A program made the position numbers and the translations under genes. This document shows, piece by piece, positions 4,701 to 6,414 of a stretch of DNA of 6,414 nt (position 1 is the first letter of the stretch; each line of letters opens with the position of its first letter). The stretch lies in contig JAQUCQ010000201.1 in the NCBI GenBank assembly GCA_028686145.1, positions 1 to 6,414 of the forward strand, in the 5' to 3' direction. The notes beneath the pieces were generated by a model. That model was not told the origin of the DNA. It searched no databases and saw only the letters and a program-made list of their open reading frames with translations. The DNA is from Desulfuromonadaceae bacterium. Lineage in GTDB: Bacteria; Desulfobacterota; Desulfuromonadia; Geobacterales; Pseudopelobacteraceae.

Positions 4701-6414
4701 ATGAACTCCTCTAACGACACCGCAGCATACGTTGCCAGCCTGATGGCGATTGATAAAACCACTCTTCCCACCGATGGCGGCGAACGCTTCAACCGCCTGA
4801 TTTTCGCCCGTTCCCCTTACCTGCTGCAGCATGCCGAAAACCCCGTCGATTGGTATGAATGGGGGCCGGCGGCTTTTGACCGGGCCCGCTCAGAAAGCCT
4901 GCCAATTCTGCTCTCCATCGGCTATGCCACCTGCCACTGGTGCCATGTCATGGCCCATGAATCATTCAGTGACGATGAGGTTGCCGCGCTGCTGAACCGC
5001 CATTTTGTCTGCATCAAGGTTGATCGGGAGGAGCGCCCCGACATCGACGATTTCTATATGGCCGTTTCACAGACGCTGACTGGGAGCGGCGGCTGGCCAC
5101 TGAATATCTTCATGACTCCCGAGAAGAGCCCGTTTATGGCGGTAACCTACCTCCCCAAGCGGGGCGGCATGAGCGGCATGAGCGGCCTGATGGAACTGCT
5201 GGCGAATATTGCCACGCTCTGGCGACAGCGCCCGGATATGATCGAGCGGAACTGCCAAGGCATCATGGAGGCTCTGGAGGGAGCACGGGGACTTCAAAGG
5301 AATGAGACAAACGCAGGCATCACGCTTGTTACCGAAAAATCGCTGCAGCAGCTGAAAGAGCTCTATGACCCGAAGAACGGCGGTTTCGGCACCGCCCCAA
5401 AATTCCCGATGCCGATCTATCTAAGCTGGCTGATAGATCAGGGGCTGTCGAACGACCCGGCAGCACTGGATATGGCACTACACACTGTACGGCAGATGAG
5501 AGCCGGTGGCATTTGGGATCAGCTTGGCGGCGGATTGCACCGTTATTCAGTTGATCAGCTCTGGCTGGCGCCGCACTTCGAAAAGATGCTCTACGATCAG
5601 GCGATGCTGGCCCATGTCGCTGTTGAAGCCTTCAAAGCCACCGGCGACCCGCTATATCGCGCCATCTCCGAAGATATCCTTACTTTTGCCAGTCGGGAAC
5701 TTCGCGCGACGGAAGGAGCCTTTTGCTCGGCACTGGATGCTGATTCGGAGGGGGTCGAAGGAAAATTTTATCTCTGGGACAAGAGGGAGATTGACGCCAG
5801 CCTCGGCCCGGATGCCGAGCTGTTCTGCCGTTTCCATGCGGTGACCGATGAGGGAAATTTCGAAGGCCATAACATCCTTACCGCTTCGTTTGTTCCAAGT
5901 GAGTTCTGCAGCCGGTACGGCCTGGACCCGAAAGAGACTGACGAACTGCTGAAACGGTGCCGGGTAAAGCTTTTGGAACAGCGGGAGAGACGCATTCGGC
6001 CGCTCCGTGACGATAAGATCATCACCTCCTGGAACGGCCTGATGATCGGGGCACTCGCCGCCATAGGTATTACCTGCAACAGGCCGGAATATATTGCCAC
6101 CGCCTCCCGGGCAGCCTCTTTCATCCTCTGTTCCCTCCGCCGCACCGACGGCAGACTGCTCCGCAGTTACCTGAACGGCGCATCGGATGTTCCCGCTTTT
6201 CTGGAGGATTATGCCTTTCTTTCCGGAGGTCTGTTGGACCTCTACGAAGCAACTTTGGATCAGAACTGGCTGAGTGAGGCACGCACACTTGCGGAAGCTA
6301 TGCTGCGCCTGTTCCGGGATCCCGATACCAGCGAATTCACCTTGATCGGTCACGACGCCGAGCAGATGCCAGGCCGTGTTTCGTCCGACCATGACGGGGG
6401 GACACCTTCGGCTC
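4701..6414 (+). CDS. DUF255/YyaL-family thioredoxin-fold protein (SPATA20-like), C-terminus missing
   Basis: The frame from ATG 4701 stays open to the window edge (571 residues). Complete relatives such as B. subtilis YyaL are about 690 residues, so roughly 110-120 are missing. The N-terminal DUF255 thioredoxin-like domain spans about 30-190: SPYLLQHAENPVDWYEWG at 38-55, the hallmark SIGYATCHWCHVMAHESF at 72-89 with a CxxC pair (C78, C81), IKVDREERPDID at 105-116, and TGSGGWPLNIFMTP at 127-140. The rest resembles the six-hairpin (alpha/alpha) glycosidase-like barrel of this family, with GGFGTAPKFP (227-236), GGIWDQLGGGLHRYSVD (269-285), PHFEKMLYDQAML (291-303), FCSALDADSEGVEGKFYLW (341-359), DDKIITSWNGLMI (437-449) and FLEDYAFL (500-507). 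No signal peptide is visible, so it should be cytoplasmic. The biochemical role of the family is not established; a redox function from the CHWC motif is plausible but unproven. The gene probably shares a transcript with the upstream thioesterase. It contains a 9-base tandem duplication (5166-5183) giving GMSGMSG. Confidence 0.93.
   Translation, partial: MNSSNDTAAYVASLMAIDKTTLPTDGGERFNRLIFARSPYLLQHAENPVDWYEWGPAAFDRARSESLPILLSIGYATCHWCHVMAHESFSDDEVAALLNRHFVCIKVDREERPDIDDFYMAVSQTLTGSGGWPLNIFMTPEKSPFMAVTYLPKRGGMSGMSGLMELLANIATLWRQRPDMIERNCQGIMEALEGARGLQRNETNAGITLVTEKSLQQLKELYDPKNGGFGTAPKFPMPIYLSWLIDQGLSNDPAALDMALHTVRQMRAGGIWDQLGGGLHRYSVDQLWLAPHFEKMLYDQAMLAHVAVEAFKATGDPLYRAISEDILTFASRELRATEGAFCSALDADSEGVEGKFYLWDKREIDASLGPDAELFCRFHAVTDEGNFEGHNILTASFVPSEFCSRYGLDPKETDELLKRCRVKLLEQRERRIRPLRDDKIITSWNGLMIGALAAIGITCNRPEYIATASRAASFILCSLRRTDGRLLRSYLNGASDVPAFLEDYAFLSGGLLDLYEATLDQNWLSEARTLAEAMLRLFRDPDTSEFTLIGHDAEQMPGRVSSDHDGGTPSA

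Noticed and set aside
5652..6392. 246-codon open frame on the - strand opposite the DUF255 gene
   Set aside because: It is fully antisense to a strongly recognised protein, has no family resemblance and reads as a low-quality Arg/Gly/Gln-rich translation; it is a shadow of codon bias.
1..6414. Mobile element, CRISPR array, toxin-antitoxin or defence system
   Set aside because: No transposase, integrase, spaced direct repeats, terminal inverted repeats or defence-type domains are visible; the repeats seen are coding coiled-coil periodicities.

Overview
The window looks like an ordinary chromosomal stretch from a Gram-negative bacterium. It is most reminiscent of Desulfuromonadales (Geobacter-like deltaproteobacteria). 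That guess rests on the family resemblance of the proteins and a mid-range base composition, not on a database search. Four genes lie on the + strand and none on the - strand. I saw no tRNA, rRNA, CRISPR array, insertion sequence or attachment site.

Layout: (1) Positions 1-1703 hold most of a Rep/UvrD/PcrA-type superfamily 1A DNA helicase. Its ATP-binding N-terminus lies upstream of the window. The family alignment continues upstream of the first usable start codon (GTG at 57) but is broken by an in-frame TGA at 12-14, so the gene is either interrupted or carries a sequence error. (2) 1704-1913 is a 210-base gap with a good sigma-70-type promoter (TTGACG, 17-base spacer, TATTGT with an extended -10 TG), an AT-rich leader and a clear ribosome binding site. 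(3) 1914-4013 encodes a 699-residue transmembrane methyl-accepting chemotaxis receptor with a helical periplasmic sensor, a HAMP domain and an unusually long cytoplasmic hairpin. Both arms of the hairpin show an exact 28-residue (four-heptad) periodicity. The tip lacks three charged residues normally conserved in receptors of the E. coli Tsr type. (4) 4014-4152 is a short gap with no convincing gene. (5) 4153-4644 encodes a YigI-like hotdog-fold acyl-CoA thioesterase. (6) After 56 bases comes a DUF255/YyaL-type thioredoxin-fold protein from 4701, which runs off the right edge at residue 571.

The helicase is a housekeeping repair/replication enzyme. The thioesterase and DUF255 gene are close, co-directional and probably co-transcribed. 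The chemoreceptor stands alone, has its own promoter, and is visibly more AT-rich than its neighbours, so it may be a later insertion. No cheA, cheW or other chemotaxis gene is next to it.

I did not find a new multi-gene system here. The points most worth a second look are the altered receptor tip, the paired 28-residue repeats of the receptor arms, and the in-frame TGA in the helicase.
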